Origin: Olsenella_L sp051876355
GTDB taxonomy: Bacteria; Actinomycetota; Coriobacteriia; Coriobacteriales; Atopobiaceae
Assembly: GCA_051876355.1 (NCBI GenBank)
Contig: JBJEHU010000007.1
Location: 1-17,643, forward strand
Length of the DNA stretch: 17,643 bases
Direction: 5' to 3'
The notes under the pieces are model-generated. The model searched no databases. It was not told the DNA's origin and worked only from the letters and a program-made list of their open reading frames with translations. Below, one piece after another: positions 7,724-15,621 of this stretch. Each line of letters begins with the position of its first letter. Positions within the stretch are counted from its first letter, which is position 1. A program made the translations under genes and the position numbers.

Positions 7724-8343
7724 GAGAGCACCCCCATCCTCTCAAATGGCCACACGCGTAGCCAGACCTTTCCGACGACCTGCTCTTCGGAGACGCAGCC
7801 GACCGCCTTCGTACGCGAGTCTGCTGATGTGGAGCGGTGGTCTCCCATAACGAACCAGCGGCCATCCGGCACCTGGTACGGAAGGTCGATGTCGACCTGT
7901 CCGTATGCCTTGTCGGTCAGATACGGCTCGTCGAGCGGCGTGCCGTTCACGCTGACCGTGCCGTTCTCTGCGATATCGACCCAGTCGCCAGGCCCTGCGA
8001 TCACGCGCTTGACCAGCACGTTGTTGCCGTAATAGAAAGCGATGACATCGCCGGTGGTGAAGCTCTTGCCTTTGATGGCAGCCACGAGGTCGCCCTCTTC
8101 GAGGTCTGGCGTCATCGATGTCCCGTAGATGCGAAGCACCGGCACAAGCAGGCTCGACACGAGGACAGCGCCTGCTGCCACGACGACGAGCGTCTCGAGC
8201 ACATGTCCCACGACATGCCAGTACTCACGGCGTGAGGGTACAGCAGCGCTGTTATGCTTCGGCTCTGTCGCCGCAGCTGCAGTGCTCCTGCCAGATGGAG
8301 CGGGGGCTCCTTTCCGAGCGAGATGTCCCCCATGAAGACCCAA
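7720..8343 (-). CDS. Type I signal peptidase (S26), pilus-operon encoded
   Basis: 207 aa membrane protease that removes signal peptides after export. It starts with TTG at 8343, eight bases behind GGAGG; no in-frame ATG nearby fits. After a polar 40-residue N-tail, one membrane segment (about 46-70) precedes the catalytic boxes: Ser76 in YGTSMTPDLEEGD, Lys112 in NNVLVKRVIAGPGD, and box E GDHRSTSADSR (167-177), where His replaces the more usual Asn. Both catalytic residues are present, unlike the SipA/LepA-type partner of some streptococcal pilus islands, which lacks them. It is the first gene of the operon, and its stop overlaps the start of the tip adhesin. A role in processing the pilins or in assembly is inferred from position. 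Confidence 0.93.
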   Translation of the reverse strand: MGLHGGHLARKGAPAPSGRSTAAAATEPKHNSAAVPSRREYWHVVGHVLETLVVVAAGAVLVSSLLVPVLRIYGTSMTPDLEEGDLVAAIKGKSFTTGDVIAFYYGNNVLVKRVIAGPGDWVDIAENGTVSVNGTPLDEPYLTDKAYGQVDIDLPYQVPDGRWFVMGDHRSTSADSRTKAVGCVSEEQVVGKVWLRVWPFERMGVLS

Positions 8344-8574
8344 CGATTTCCCCTCCAGAACATCTGCGAGACGCAGGCATCGAACGAATCTGCCATTTGG
8401 TTACTGTCATTAATTCAAGCCGAGCCGCTATTTGGCTACAATCAACCTGAATGCCGGCCAGCTGGCATAAAACGGCCAGCCTGCTTTCAGGCATGCAGCG
8501 GCACACAGACCGGCAAGGGCACTTTCTGACTGTCGCTCAAGGCCCATATAGCCGCTGGCATGTGCCGCAGCATG
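8344..8574 (-). promoter_or_regulatory. Leader region of the pilus operon, no gene
   Basis: 231 bases ahead of the signal peptidase start. No sigma-70 pair stands out. It holds the 13-base direct repeat described separately, the palindrome GCCAGCTGGC (8457-8466), and an inverted repeat GCTGGC (8461-8466) with GCCAGC (8475-8480). The operon promoter must lie here unless transcription leaks from the adhesin gene upstream, which ends in a terminator. Confidence 0.5.
8392..8439. repeat. 13-base imperfect direct repeat upstream of the pilus operon
   Basis: On the minus strand, GTAGCCAAATAGC (8439-8427) and GTAACCAAATGGC (8404-8392) match at 11 of 13 positions, starts 35 bases apart. The nearer copy ends about 50 bases before the start codon. 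They are candidate regulator sites for the pilus operon. Confidence 0.35.
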
Positions 8575-8608
8575 AAAAGAGCCGCCTTCCCTCATGGAAA
8601 GACGGCTC
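8575..8608 (-). terminator. Rho-independent terminator of the MPDTS adhesin gene
   Basis: The minus strand reads GAGCCGTCTTTCC, a 4-base loop, GGGAAGGCGGCTC, a 13-bp stem with two mismatches (8608-8579), then TTTT (8578-8575). It starts 36 bases after the adhesin stop and separates that gene from the pilus operon. Confidence 0.7.
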
Positions 8609-8643
8609 AAGATAAGGTGTCTGGTTCTCTGCCAGAAGGCAGG

Positions 8644-10398
8644 CTACCTGCTGCGGCGCTTCAGGACGAGCGAGCAGGCGGCAAGAGCTGCACCGGCGCA
8701 GGCAATGGCCAGGATGGCAGGAACTCCGAGCGATGTATCGGACGTATCAGGCATAGCCTCATCGGTCTTCGCCGTGGCAGGAGCCGTCTCGCTTGCCTGG
8801 ACAGGCTCTGCCGGTGCTGACGTATCGCCTGTCCCAGGATCGCTCGGCGTGGCAGTTCCCTCAGATGGCACCTCCGGTGTCGTCGGCTCTTCAGGTGTGG
8901 TAGGCTCCTCCGACGTCGTCGGCTCAGTCGGCTCGACAGGCTCAGGAGTCTTCTCGTCTTTGACGGTGACCTTCGCAGGGTTTCCGGCAAGCGCTTCAAG
9001 GTTAACCGTCACATCGTCTGCTGCGGCATAACCTTTCGGTGCTTCCGTCTCGCGGAGCGTATAGGTGCCGAGAGGCACAAGGCCTGTCGTCGCTGTGCCG
9101 TCCTCCCCTGTCGTGATCGTGCTCACAATCGTGCCGTCAGAGGAGATGAGCTCGAACGTAGCGCCGGCAAGAGGATTGCCGTCCGTATCGGTCTTCGTGA
9201 TCTCGAGCTTCTTGCCGAGCCGCGGTGCATAGGTCGGCGTCGCGATGCCGGCAAGCTGGGCCGTCGAGAACTGGTTACCGTAGGAGATATGAGCCATATC
9301 GGAAGGGATCGTGCCGTCTGAGGCATAGTTCTGGATCGTGGCACCGCTGTCGAAGTTCACAGATGGGTTGTAGCCGTTCTCGACCACCACATAGTAATAG
9401 TCGGTCGTCGGAAGCGTGCCTGCCGTCGTCGGCGCATAGCGCAGCCCGCCGCCTTCTGTCGACGTGGCGGTGAAGAGGCTCGTCACGTCCTCGAGGGCAG
9501 AAGAGGGAATATCGAGGTTCTCGGGAATGGAGCTCGCGCCGCCGATGACGCGGTAGACATGGATATCGGGATTGTCTGCCGGAGTGGCAGAGCCAAGCAC
9601 ATCGAAGCCGAAGTCGAGCGAAGAACGGGATGCAATCGTATTGGCGCCCTTGTCCACCGGACCGAAGAGGAAACTCTGCTCATAGCGCTTGGTCTCCGGG
9701 TTAATCCAGTCGAGAAGCACGCGTCCAGAGGTGAGCTCATACTTCTGGTACGCATTGTTGTAGACAGGATCGGGCAGAAGGGACGAATAGGACACTTCGT
9801 AGGCGAAGTCGAGCGGCGTGCCGGCAAAGTCAATCGAGAAATTGTAGATGCCGCTTGTCGGCACTTCGGAACGTTCGATGGACATGGCTGCCGTCATCTG
9901 GAACGAGATGGAAGAGACACGCTCCGTCTCAGTACCAGATACCGCATCGGTGAACACGCAGGTAACCGTACTTGTCGCCGCATCGTAGTAGGACACGGCC
10001 ACTGTCGAGCCATCGACCGTCGAGACAAGGTCCGGGAACTTCGTCACGCTCGAATTGAGCAGGCCATAGACGCGAAGCTTCGGGTCGACCTTCACAGTCA
10101 GGTAGTCACCGGGCTCGACCGGATCGTCTTCGGGACTTTCGATCGTGCCAGACCAGCCGACAAGGAAGATGTTGCCGTACGTGTCTGGCGTCATCGTCGT
10201 GCCGCTGAATGTATAGGGCTGCTGCTCGACGTCGACATTCTCGACCTTCCCGTCGAGATTCGTGCCGACCGCCACGATCTGGTCTGTGGTCTCTTCCGCC
10301 TTTGCTGGCACTGCCAGCACGGCTACGAGAGCCGAAAATGCCAGCAGGAACATGAAAGCTCCTGCCCAGACAGGAATCATTCTCCCTTTCTTCATCAT
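8644..10398 (-). CDS. MSCRAMM-like surface adhesin with SpaA domain and MPDTS sorting signal
   Basis: 584 aa. The ATG at 10398 begins an ATGATG pair behind GAGG; the second ATG has the better spacing. Signal peptide about 1-34 (VPAKA). The N-terminal 360 residues are beta-rich and resemble the two-domain Ig-like (SdrG/adhesive) region of MSCRAMM proteins: TMTPDTYGNIFLVGWSGT, GDYLTVKVDPKL, and later EQSFLFGPVDKG. A SpaA domain follows (about 395-470, KKLEITKTDTDGNPLAGATF to LRETEAPKGY), then a Pro/Thr/Glu stalk of PTTPEEP-type repeats (about 480-545). The anchor is MPDTSD (549-554), a hydrophobic stretch and KRRSR. The sorting motif departs from LPxTG at positions 1 and 5. It is transcribed alone and ends at its own terminator. 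It could be an extra adhesin or a basal pilus component; the sequence does not decide. Confidence 0.85.
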   Translation of the reverse strand: MMKKGRMIPVWAGAFMFLLAFSALVAVLAVPAKAEETTDQIVAVGTNLDGKVENVDVEQQPYTFSGTTMTPDTYGNIFLVGWSGTIESPEDDPVEPGDYLTVKVDPKLRVYGLLNSSVTKFPDLVSTVDGSTVAVSYYDAATSTVTCVFTDAVSGTETERVSSISFQMTAAMSIERSEVPTSGIYNFSIDFAGTPLDFAYEVSYSSLLPDPVYNNAYQKYELTSGRVLLDWINPETKRYEQSFLFGPVDKGANTIASRSSLDFGFDVLGSATPADNPDIHVYRVIGGASSIPENLDIPSSALEDVTSLFTATSTEGGGLRYAPTTAGTLPTTDYYYVVVENGYNPSVNFDSGATIQNYASDGTIPSDMAHISYGNQFSTAQLAGIATPTYAPRLGKKLEITKTDTDGNPLAGATFELISSDGTIVSTITTGEDGTATTGLVPLGTYTLRETEAPKGYAAADDVTVNLEALAGNPAKVTVKDEKTPEPVEPTEPTTSEEPTTPEEPTTPEVPSEGTATPSDPGTGDTSAPAEPVQASETAPATAKTDEAMPDTSDTSLGVPAILAIACAGAALAACSLVLKRRSR

Positions 10399-10477
10399 CT
10401 ACCTCGCAATATCTCTTGAAGCTGGAACAACGCAGCTGCAAATATACGCACGCGTGCCTATAAGGAAGAGGTTTATG

Positions 10478-10496
10478 TATGCCTGTTTGTGGCATA
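10478..10496. promoter_or_regulatory. Dyad TATGCC-N7-GGCATA upstream of the adhesin gene
   Basis: A perfect 6-bp inverted repeat with a 7-base spacer, 80 bases ahead of the adhesin start. The size and symmetry suit a dimeric repressor site. No promoter was firmly placed next to it. Confidence 0.35.
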
Positions 10497-10778
10497 TACG
10501 ATGCCAAGAAGCGACTGCAGATATCTTTTCATCGTCTTTGCTTGAGCCGGCCTGAAAGCCTTCCCCGGCATCCAGCTGCATATTTGCTGGTATCTGGCAT
10601 CAGTGACAACCTGCATGCACCAGCAAGGATGCGCTTGCCATCCTTTCATTCCTTTCAGGTTCTCAAGCTATCCTGCCAGCCGCCTGCCGTCTCTTGTGCA
10701 GTTTCAGCGCTTTTATGCTGCATAATGCAAGGCCGTATCTGGTAGCAGGGCACATCAGGGTCTTTCCGCTTGCCTTCA

Positions 10779-10799
10779 GATGGCATAAATGCCGCCATC
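10779..10799. promoter_or_regulatory. Dyad upstream of the sensor kinase
   Basis: GATGGC (10779-10784) pairs with GCCATC (10794-10799), and an alternative inner pairing is GGCAT-AA-ATGCC. About 85 bases before the kinase start. Operator or leader hairpin, undecided. Confidence 0.3.
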
Positions 10800-10833
10800 A
10801 GGTGGATGGGAAATCTCTGCACTCGTGCATTGA

Positions 10834-10856
10834 ATGGTATCGTTCGTAAGTACCAT
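10834..10856. promoter_or_regulatory. ATGGTA / TACCAT inverted repeat just ahead of the kinase
   Basis: A perfect 6-bp inverted repeat (10834-10839 and 10851-10856) with an 11-base spacer, 28 bases before the ATG. The first arm is itself an in-frame ATG without a ribosome site, so I treat it as a regulatory element and not the gene start. Confidence 0.35.
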
Positions 10857-10884
10857 CGATATCAGGACAAGGACCAAGGAAGGC

Positions 10885-12783
10885 ATGAATAAGAGGCGGG
10901 AAATAGCGGCTGGGAAGGGCATCCGCCCTCAGGACATTGTCCTGGTCGTGCTGCTCGCTCTCTTCTGCATCTCCAGCGCAATTGCCGGACCGTGGCATAC
11001 AGATGGTCTCACCCAGACGGCCGATGTCGTAGATCTCACAGACTGGCAGGTCGAAGCCTGGGACCCCGATGGCACGAAGATTGACGATATCGAGAGCACT
11101 ATCTCGGTACCGAATGGCATCACGAACATAGCTGCCGGAAGCACCGTGGAGCTCTCCACGTCTGTCTGGGCACATACAGACGATGTGATGTATCTTTCCA
11201 GCACCTATGCGCCATTCACGGTCTATGCGAATGGCATCGAGGTAGCGTCCTACGGAGCAGAAGGAACCTATCCCTCGTTTCTGGCCCATCCGGCGCCGGC
11301 AGCCCTCGTCTTCCCTATCGCGCACCACGACGGACCAGTAGAGATCAAGGTCTGCTTCACGGTGCCCAGCCACTACTGGGGCCTGCGCCTCCAGGAGAGC
11401 TGCTTCGGCTCAGGAGATGCCGTGCGCCGTTGGATGTTCACCCACATGGGCACCCAGACCTTCTTCGCGATCGCGATCCTGGCGGTCGGCCTCATCCTCG
11501 TCGCCCTCTCGTTCGCGCTCAAGCGCTACCGCAAGGAGAGCCAGTTCGTCTACTGGCTTGGATTCCTGAACTTCTTCGACGGCATCTGGACGCTCGGCGA
11601 GTCCGACCTCTCCTGTGTCCTCATCACCCGTCCCGTGCTTCTGCACTTCTTCACCTATTTCGGCCTGTTCTCGATGCCGATAGCGCTCTCCCGCCTGATG
11701 GTCCTGCTCGATGAGGACAAGGAGGACCAGCAGCTCGGACATGTCTTCTGTGCCATCAACGAGACCTTCGTTATCCTCACGACGGCAGGCCAGCTCATAG
11801 GCGTCATCCAGTTCTCGGATGTCCTGCCCATCTATTACTTTGTCGTTATCTTCACCTATCTCATCCTCTCGATCCGCATCACGATCCAGGCAGCCAAAGG
11901 CAAGAAGAGCCGCCTCCAGCTCTGGTACATGGCAGTGCAGTATGTCTTCGACTTCTTCCTTCTGCTCGAGCTTCTGAACTACAACTACTGGCATGTGCTG
12001 ACGGACATGACATTCAGCCTCATAGGCACGCTCATCTTCTCGATCCTCTCCTGCATCACGGCCATCTCCCTCATCAGGCGGGGCGTCGAGGCAGCAAAGC
12101 TCAATCTCGAGCTCGAGCAGCGTGCCCACATCATGCGCCTGCGCGATTCCGCCCAGCATGAGCAGTACCAGCTCGTGCAGCAGCTCGACCACGAGGTGCG
12201 CCGCCAGCGGCATGACCTGCGCCACCAGATAGCGACAATCCGGGCCCTGAACGACAAGGGCGACCAGAAGGCCGTGGAGGAGTTCCTCTCCTCCATCCAG
12301 GCACGCATCCCACAGGGCGGCATCGAGGACCACTGCCCGAACTTCGCCGTGAATGCCGTGATCGGCTACTACATAGGCAGGGCAAAGATGCGCGGCGTCA
12401 CCGATATCGATGTGAAGGTCGACCTGCCCGAGACGCTCAGCCAGACAGACGAGGAAGACATGTGCGCCATTGTCGGCAACCTGCTCGACAATGCCTCTGC
12501 CGCAGCCGGCGAGGCACAGGCACAAGGCCTTCCGGCAAAGATAGAGCTCAAGGGCGTGAGGCAGGGGACGTTCTTCGCCCTCTGGCTCGAGAACAGCTAC
12601 GCAGAGGTCGACCAGGCAGACGACGGCAGCTTCCGGTCGACGAAGCCCGAAGGCTCGGGCATAGGCCTTGCCTCCATCCAGGCAACGGCAGCACGGCACG
12701 GTGGCGACGCCCACTTCAAGGCACGTAACGGCATCTTCTCAGCCGATGTGACATTTGCTCTTGCAGATGGAAAGGACAGGTGA
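10885..12783 (+). CDS. Sensor histidine kinase, 7TM-type, AgrC/GHKL class
   Basis: 632 aa. The ATG at 10885 follows AAGGA; the earlier in-frame ATG at 10834 has no ribosome site. One membrane segment (about 18-35) is followed by about 150 extracellular residues with a beta-sandwich look (FTVYANGIEVASYG), as in 7TMR-DISM extracellular domains. A block of about seven membrane segments follows (about 188-398), then a short coiled linker. The kinase core has the phosphorylated His443 in RRQRHDLRHQ, the N-box GNLLDNAS (Asn532/Asn536) and the G-box EGSGIGLASI (about 590-599). The RHDxxH dimerisation motif and the LytTR partner place it with AgrC-like kinases, but the sensor is larger and contains a periplasm-type ligand domain. 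No peptide-pheromone gene is seen nearby. It forms a two-gene operon with the regulator that follows. The signal is unknown, probably a carbohydrate or another small extracellular ligand. Confidence 0.88.
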   Translation: MNKRREIAAGKGIRPQDIVLVVLLALFCISSAIAGPWHTDGLTQTADVVDLTDWQVEAWDPDGTKIDDIESTISVPNGITNIAAGSTVELSTSVWAHTDDVMYLSSTYAPFTVYANGIEVASYGAEGTYPSFLAHPAPAALVFPIAHHDGPVEIKVCFTVPSHYWGLRLQESCFGSGDAVRRWMFTHMGTQTFFAIAILAVGLILVALSFALKRYRKESQFVYWLGFLNFFDGIWTLGESDLSCVLITRPVLLHFFTYFGLFSMPIALSRLMVLLDEDKEDQQLGHVFCAINETFVILTTAGQLIGVIQFSDVLPIYYFVVIFTYLILSIRITIQAAKGKKSRLQLWYMAVQYVFDFFLLLELLNYNYWHVLTDMTFSLIGTLIFSILSCITAISLIRRGVEAAKLNLELEQRAHIMRLRDSAQHEQYQLVQQLDHEVRRQRHDLRHQIATIRALNDKGDQKAVEEFLSSIQARIPQGGIEDHCPNFAVNAVIGYYIGRAKMRGVTDIDVKVDLPETLSQTDEEDMCAIVGNLLDNASAAAGEAQAQGLPAKIELKGVRQGTFFALWLENSYAEVDQADDGSFRSTKPEGSGIGLASIQATAARHGGDAHFKARNGIFSADVTFALADGKDR

Positions 12784-12791
12784 GAGCACCC

Positions 12792-13535
12792 ATGGAAAAG
12801 CTGATGGTCGCACTCTGCGAGGACAGCCCGGAAGACGAGGAACGGGTGAAGCAGTTCGTGGAAGAGAGCTCCACGCCCGCCCAGCTTGTCATCTTCTCCG
12901 ATGCGAAGGCCTTCATCGAGGACTACACGCCCGGCATCTACCATCTCATCCTCATGGACATCTATCTCAACGAGCCCGAGCAGGCAGACCACATCCCCCA
13001 GGGCATCGAGACGATGATCCGCATCAGGAAGATGGACCCGACCGTTCCTGCCATGTTCATCACCTCGAGCAAGGACTATGCGCTCGATGGCTACCGCCTG
13101 AACATGGCGGGATACCTAGAAAAGCCGGTCTGCCGCCAGGCTATCGAGGACGCGCTTTCCTATGCGCAGAGCATCCAGGCATCGCTTCCCGGCATCGTCG
13201 CACGCTGCGACGGCAAGGATGTGGCGGTCCCGTTCTCGAGGATCGTCTACCTCGAACAGGACCGCCACTATGTCCTCATCCATACGACGTCCGGAGAGCC
13301 CCTGCGCATCCGCGGCACGATCGATTCGATTGCCGATTCCTTCGACCCGGAGCAGTTCATCCGTCCGCACAAGAGCTTCCTGGCAAACCTTGCCTTCGTC
13401 GACGACCTTGACCGCGACATGATGGCATTGAAGATGCATGGCGGAGGGATTGTGCAGGTGAGACGCCGCAGCTGGAACGAGACGAAGCAGCGTGTCGGTG
13501 CCTGGCTCGTGAACCTTGCCCGTGTGAAGCGCTAG
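12792..13535 (+). CDS. LytTR-family response regulator
   Basis: 247 aa from the ATG at 12792, behind AGGTGAG. A GTG at 12780 that overlaps the kinase stop as GTGA is the alternative (251 aa); its ribosome site is only 3 bases away, so I prefer the ATG. The receiver domain (about 4-125) has the acidic pair Glu10/Asp11, phosphate acceptor Asp56 in LILMDIYL, Thr91/Ser92 in FITSS and Lys111 in LEKPV. The loop after Asp56 is longer than usual (NEPEQADHIPQG). The LytTR DNA-binding domain (about 134-237) shows IVYLEQDRHYVLIHT and FIRPHKSFLANLAFV. Such regulators bind paired direct repeats about 21-22 bases apart. It is encoded with the kinase and stops 3 bases before the convergent gene. Control of the neighbouring surface genes is plausible from position, not shown. 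Confidence 0.9.
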   Translation: MEKLMVALCEDSPEDEERVKQFVEESSTPAQLVIFSDAKAFIEDYTPGIYHLILMDIYLNEPEQADHIPQGIETMIRIRKMDPTVPAMFITSSKDYALDGYRLNMAGYLEKPVCRQAIEDALSYAQSIQASLPGIVARCDGKDVAVPFSRIVYLEQDRHYVLIHTTSGEPLRIRGTIDSIADSFDPEQFIRPHKSFLANLAFVDDLDRDMMALKMHGGGIVQVRRRSWNETKQRVGAWLVNLARVKR

Positions 13536-13538
13536 AGG

Positions 13539-14768
13539 CTATTCCTTCTTCTGTGCCGAGGCAGCCTTGAGTGCTGCTTCGGCGCGTGTCTTTGCATAGC
13601 GGGCACGCTCGAGCACGTCCTTCTGCGTCGCGACCGACTCCTTCGCGCGCCTCTCCTCTTCGACGGCAGAGGCTGCAGCTGCCTGTGCCTCGCCCTCGAT
13701 CCACTGGGCATCGGCCAGGGCATGGGCTGCCTTGTCTGCCTCGTCCTGCGCAGCACGCGCCACTGCCTCTGCCTCGGCAAGCGCCTGTGCCGCTGCATCG
13801 CGGGCGCTCCAGAGCGCATTCGCGCTCTCCTGGAGCTCGCGGGCACGCTCGGAGCGCACGGCGACATTGGCTTCCTCGGCGTCAAGGCGCTTCGACGTAG
13901 CGTCCACATTTGCAGATGCATTGTCGAGCCAGGCTTCGGCACCGGCAAGGTCCTGCTTTCTCGCCTCGAAGACATCTGCTGTCTGAGAGGCGGCTATCTC
14001 TGCACGGGAGAGGATGCCAGTCCTCTTCCTCTCTTCGAGACCGTCCTTCGAAAGCAGGCACGGCACCATCTGGCGTGCCATCTCCTGCCACCACATCCAG
14101 CTATGCGTGACATCCTCGCCCCAGTACTCGAACGTGGCCTCGATGCCCTGGTCCTTGAAGATGGCCTCGAGCGCACGCTGCGTGTCGGCACCATCCTCGG
14201 AGCCATTCTGTCCCGTCACGAAGGCAAGATGGCGGGGAGCAAGGGACTTCTTCTGGGCAGCCGTCAGATGCTCTGCGATATCCACGGGCGAGAGCTGCTC
14301 CCACACATCGTCGAAGCCCTCCCCTACGATATTCCTCGCATCATAGGTACCCGACATGGCAAGGAGGCCACCGAAGAGCTCCGGGTGCTGAAGCATTGCT
14401 ATTGCGGCATTGAGGGCACCGATGCCGGCGCCGGCAAGGATCGGCAGGCCCTGGTTCTTGGAGCGCACGAACGGCACGAACTCCTGGCAGAGGAACTTGA
14501 TATAGGAAAGCGCTGCCTTCTTGCGGTAGCGGGGCATGCCTTCTGCGAAGTACCAGCCCGACGGGTCTGCCGAATCGACGCAGAAGAGCTGGATCGTCCC
14601 GTTATCGATATGGTCTGAGAGCGTCTCGACCATTCCGTTGTCGTTCCAGCTCGAACAGGAGCCATTGCCTTCAGGAAGCACGATAATCGGAGCTCCGCCA
14701 GTACCGTAGACCTCGACATCGAAATCGCGGTCCATCGTCTTGCTGTGGACGGTAAAGTCCTCTTCCAT
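13539..14768 (-). CDS. Esterase-fold protein lacking the nucleophile serine, with coiled-coil tail
   Basis: 409 aa. The ATG at 14768 follows GAGGAGG by six bases. Residues 1-245 match the putative-esterase alpha/beta fold (COG4947-like): VLPEGNGSCSSWNDNGMV, IQLFCVDSADPSGWYF, LFGGLLAMSGTYD, and a terminal His222 in EDVTHSWMWWQEM. At the nucleophile elbow, where relatives carry a G-x-S-x-G type motif, this protein reads LAGAGIGALNA, so Gly115 stands in the serine position and hydrolysis by the usual mechanism is unlikely. From about residue 255 to the end it is an Ala/Glu/Arg-rich, almost uninterrupted coiled coil ending KAASAQKKE. No signal peptide or membrane segment is seen, so it should be cytoplasmic. 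A binding or scaffolding role is possible; the function is unknown. It converges on the response regulator gene with a 3-base gap and no terminator between. Confidence 0.85.
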   Translation of the reverse strand: MEEDFTVHSKTMDRDFDVEVYGTGGAPIIVLPEGNGSCSSWNDNGMVETLSDHIDNGTIQLFCVDSADPSGWYFAEGMPRYRKKAALSYIKFLCQEFVPFVRSKNQGLPILAGAGIGALNAAIAMLQHPELFGGLLAMSGTYDARNIVGEGFDDVWEQLSPVDIAEHLTAAQKKSLAPRHLAFVTGQNGSEDGADTQRALEAIFKDQGIEATFEYWGEDVTHSWMWWQEMARQMVPCLLSKDGLEERKRTGILSRAEIAASQTADVFEARKQDLAGAEAWLDNASANVDATSKRLDAEEANVAVRSERARELQESANALWSARDAAAQALAEAEAVARAAQDEADKAAHALADAQWIEGEAQAAAASAVEEERRAKESVATQKDVLERARYAKTRAEAALKAASAQKKE

Positions 14769-14812
14769 GGCAGGCCTCCTCGGGAGCGAATGTGCCAAAG
14801 CGCCTCTTATTG

Positions 14813-14841
14813 TGTGTACCCTTTCAGCATTTGTACCACAA
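14813..14841 (-). promoter_or_regulatory. Possible promoter of the esterase-fold gene
   Basis: On the minus strand TTGTGG (14841-14836) and TACACA (14818-14813) are 17 bases apart. The start would lie about 40 bases before the ATG. The match is only moderate. Confidence 0.35.
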
Positions 14842-14950
14842 CGTCTCTCGCCAAACGCGACAACGTAACAAGCCTGCGGCAACTCGTACCGGAAGACATC
14901 CTCCAGCATAGACTGAAGGGCAATAAATCGCCTGCTACCTAGGAGCTTCC

Positions 14951-15532
14951 ATGTCCGAGAAAGACTTCCTCATCCGCTCTGCCACCCCAGACGATGCGGC
15001 ACAGCTTGCTGCGATATACCGTCCCTACGTGGAAGGAACGGCAATCACGTTCGAATACGAAGCGCCGACAGCGGAAGAGTTCAGGTCCCGCATTGCCCAT
15101 ACGCTCGAGCGCTACCCCTACCTCGTGGCAGCAGACAGAGACGATCCGACACACCTCGTCGGCTATGCCTATGCAGGCGTCTATCACGGACGCGCTGCCT
15201 ACTCCTGGTCTGTCGAGACCTCGATCTATGTAGCGAAGGACGAGCGCAAGCGAGGCATCGGCAGGGCACTTCATGAGAAGCTCGAAGGGGCGCTCGAAGA
15301 GATGGGCATCCAGAACATGTATGCCTGCATCACGGCGCTTCCCGAGGACAGGACAGATGACCCCTACCTCACCGATGGAAGCATCCGTTTCCATCAGAGG
15401 CTGGGATATGCGCTCTGTGCCCGCTTCCACAAATGCGGCTACAAGTTCGGACAGTGGTACGACGTGGTCTGGATGGAGCACATGCTCGGCAGCCATCCCA
15501 TGCCAGCACCCGAGCTTTCCTGGATGGAATAG
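14951..15532 (+). CDS. GNAT N-acetyltransferase, phosphinothricin/MnaT-like
   Basis: 193 aa cytoplasmic acetyl-CoA-dependent enzyme. The ATG at 14951 follows AGGAG by seven bases. The order of motifs matches the PAT/YncA branch of GNAT proteins: IRSATPDDAAQLAAIYRPYV at the N-terminus, TFEYEAPTAEEF, the acetyl-CoA loop ERKRGIGRALHEKLE (98-112), and the late signature FHQRLGYALCARFHKCGYKFGQWYDVVWMEHML (split here only for reading: about 147-179). Relatives acetylate phosphinothricin, methionine sulfone or related amino acids; which substrate applies here cannot be read. It contains DRTDDPYLTDGS ahead of the last strand, a small insertion compared with the family as I know it. It is transcribed alone, divergent from the esterase-fold gene. 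Confidence 0.9.
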   Translation: MSEKDFLIRSATPDDAAQLAAIYRPYVEGTAITFEYEAPTAEEFRSRIAHTLERYPYLVAADRDDPTHLVGYAYAGVYHGRAAYSWSVETSIYVAKDERKRGIGRALHEKLEGALEEMGIQNMYACITALPEDRTDDPYLTDGSIRFHQRLGYALCARFHKCGYKFGQWYDVVWMEHMLGSHPMPAPELSWME

Positions 15533-15621
15533 AACCCAGCCGCTTTCCATGCAAGGCCTCGTCGCTCCTGCAACATCCAGGAGAGAACCCTCCTTCGCCT
15601 GACCTCCCGACGTGCCGTTGA

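Larger units (their letters stand above)
10399..10884. promoter_or_regulatory. Divergent intergenic region (adhesin / sensor kinase), no gene
   Basis: 486 bases between divergently transcribed genes. No coding frame here has a ribosome site or domain. It contains several dyads, listed separately, and two CCTGAAAG words (10551-10558 plus strand; near 10650 minus strand), also seen near 8485 on the minus strand upstream of the pilus operon. No convincing -35/-10 pair was found in either direction. Confidence 0.5.

Noticed and set aside
10479..10745. Small plus-strand frame in the divergent region
   Set aside because: Cys/Pro-rich composition with no start signal; it overlaps dyads and likely promoters.
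11410..12714. Long minus-strand open frame opposite the histidine kinase
   Set aside because: Acid/Leu-rich composition is the reverse image of the kinase codons; no start signal and no family resemblance.
12780..12791. GTG start of the response regulator overlapping the kinase stop
   Set aside because: Possible, but the ribosome site is too close; the ATG at 12792 gives the normal receiver N-terminus. Kept as an alternative only.
15565..15583. Hairpin CTCCTG-N7-CAGGAG after the acetyltransferase as a terminator
   Set aside because: Stem of only 6 bp and no T-run after it.
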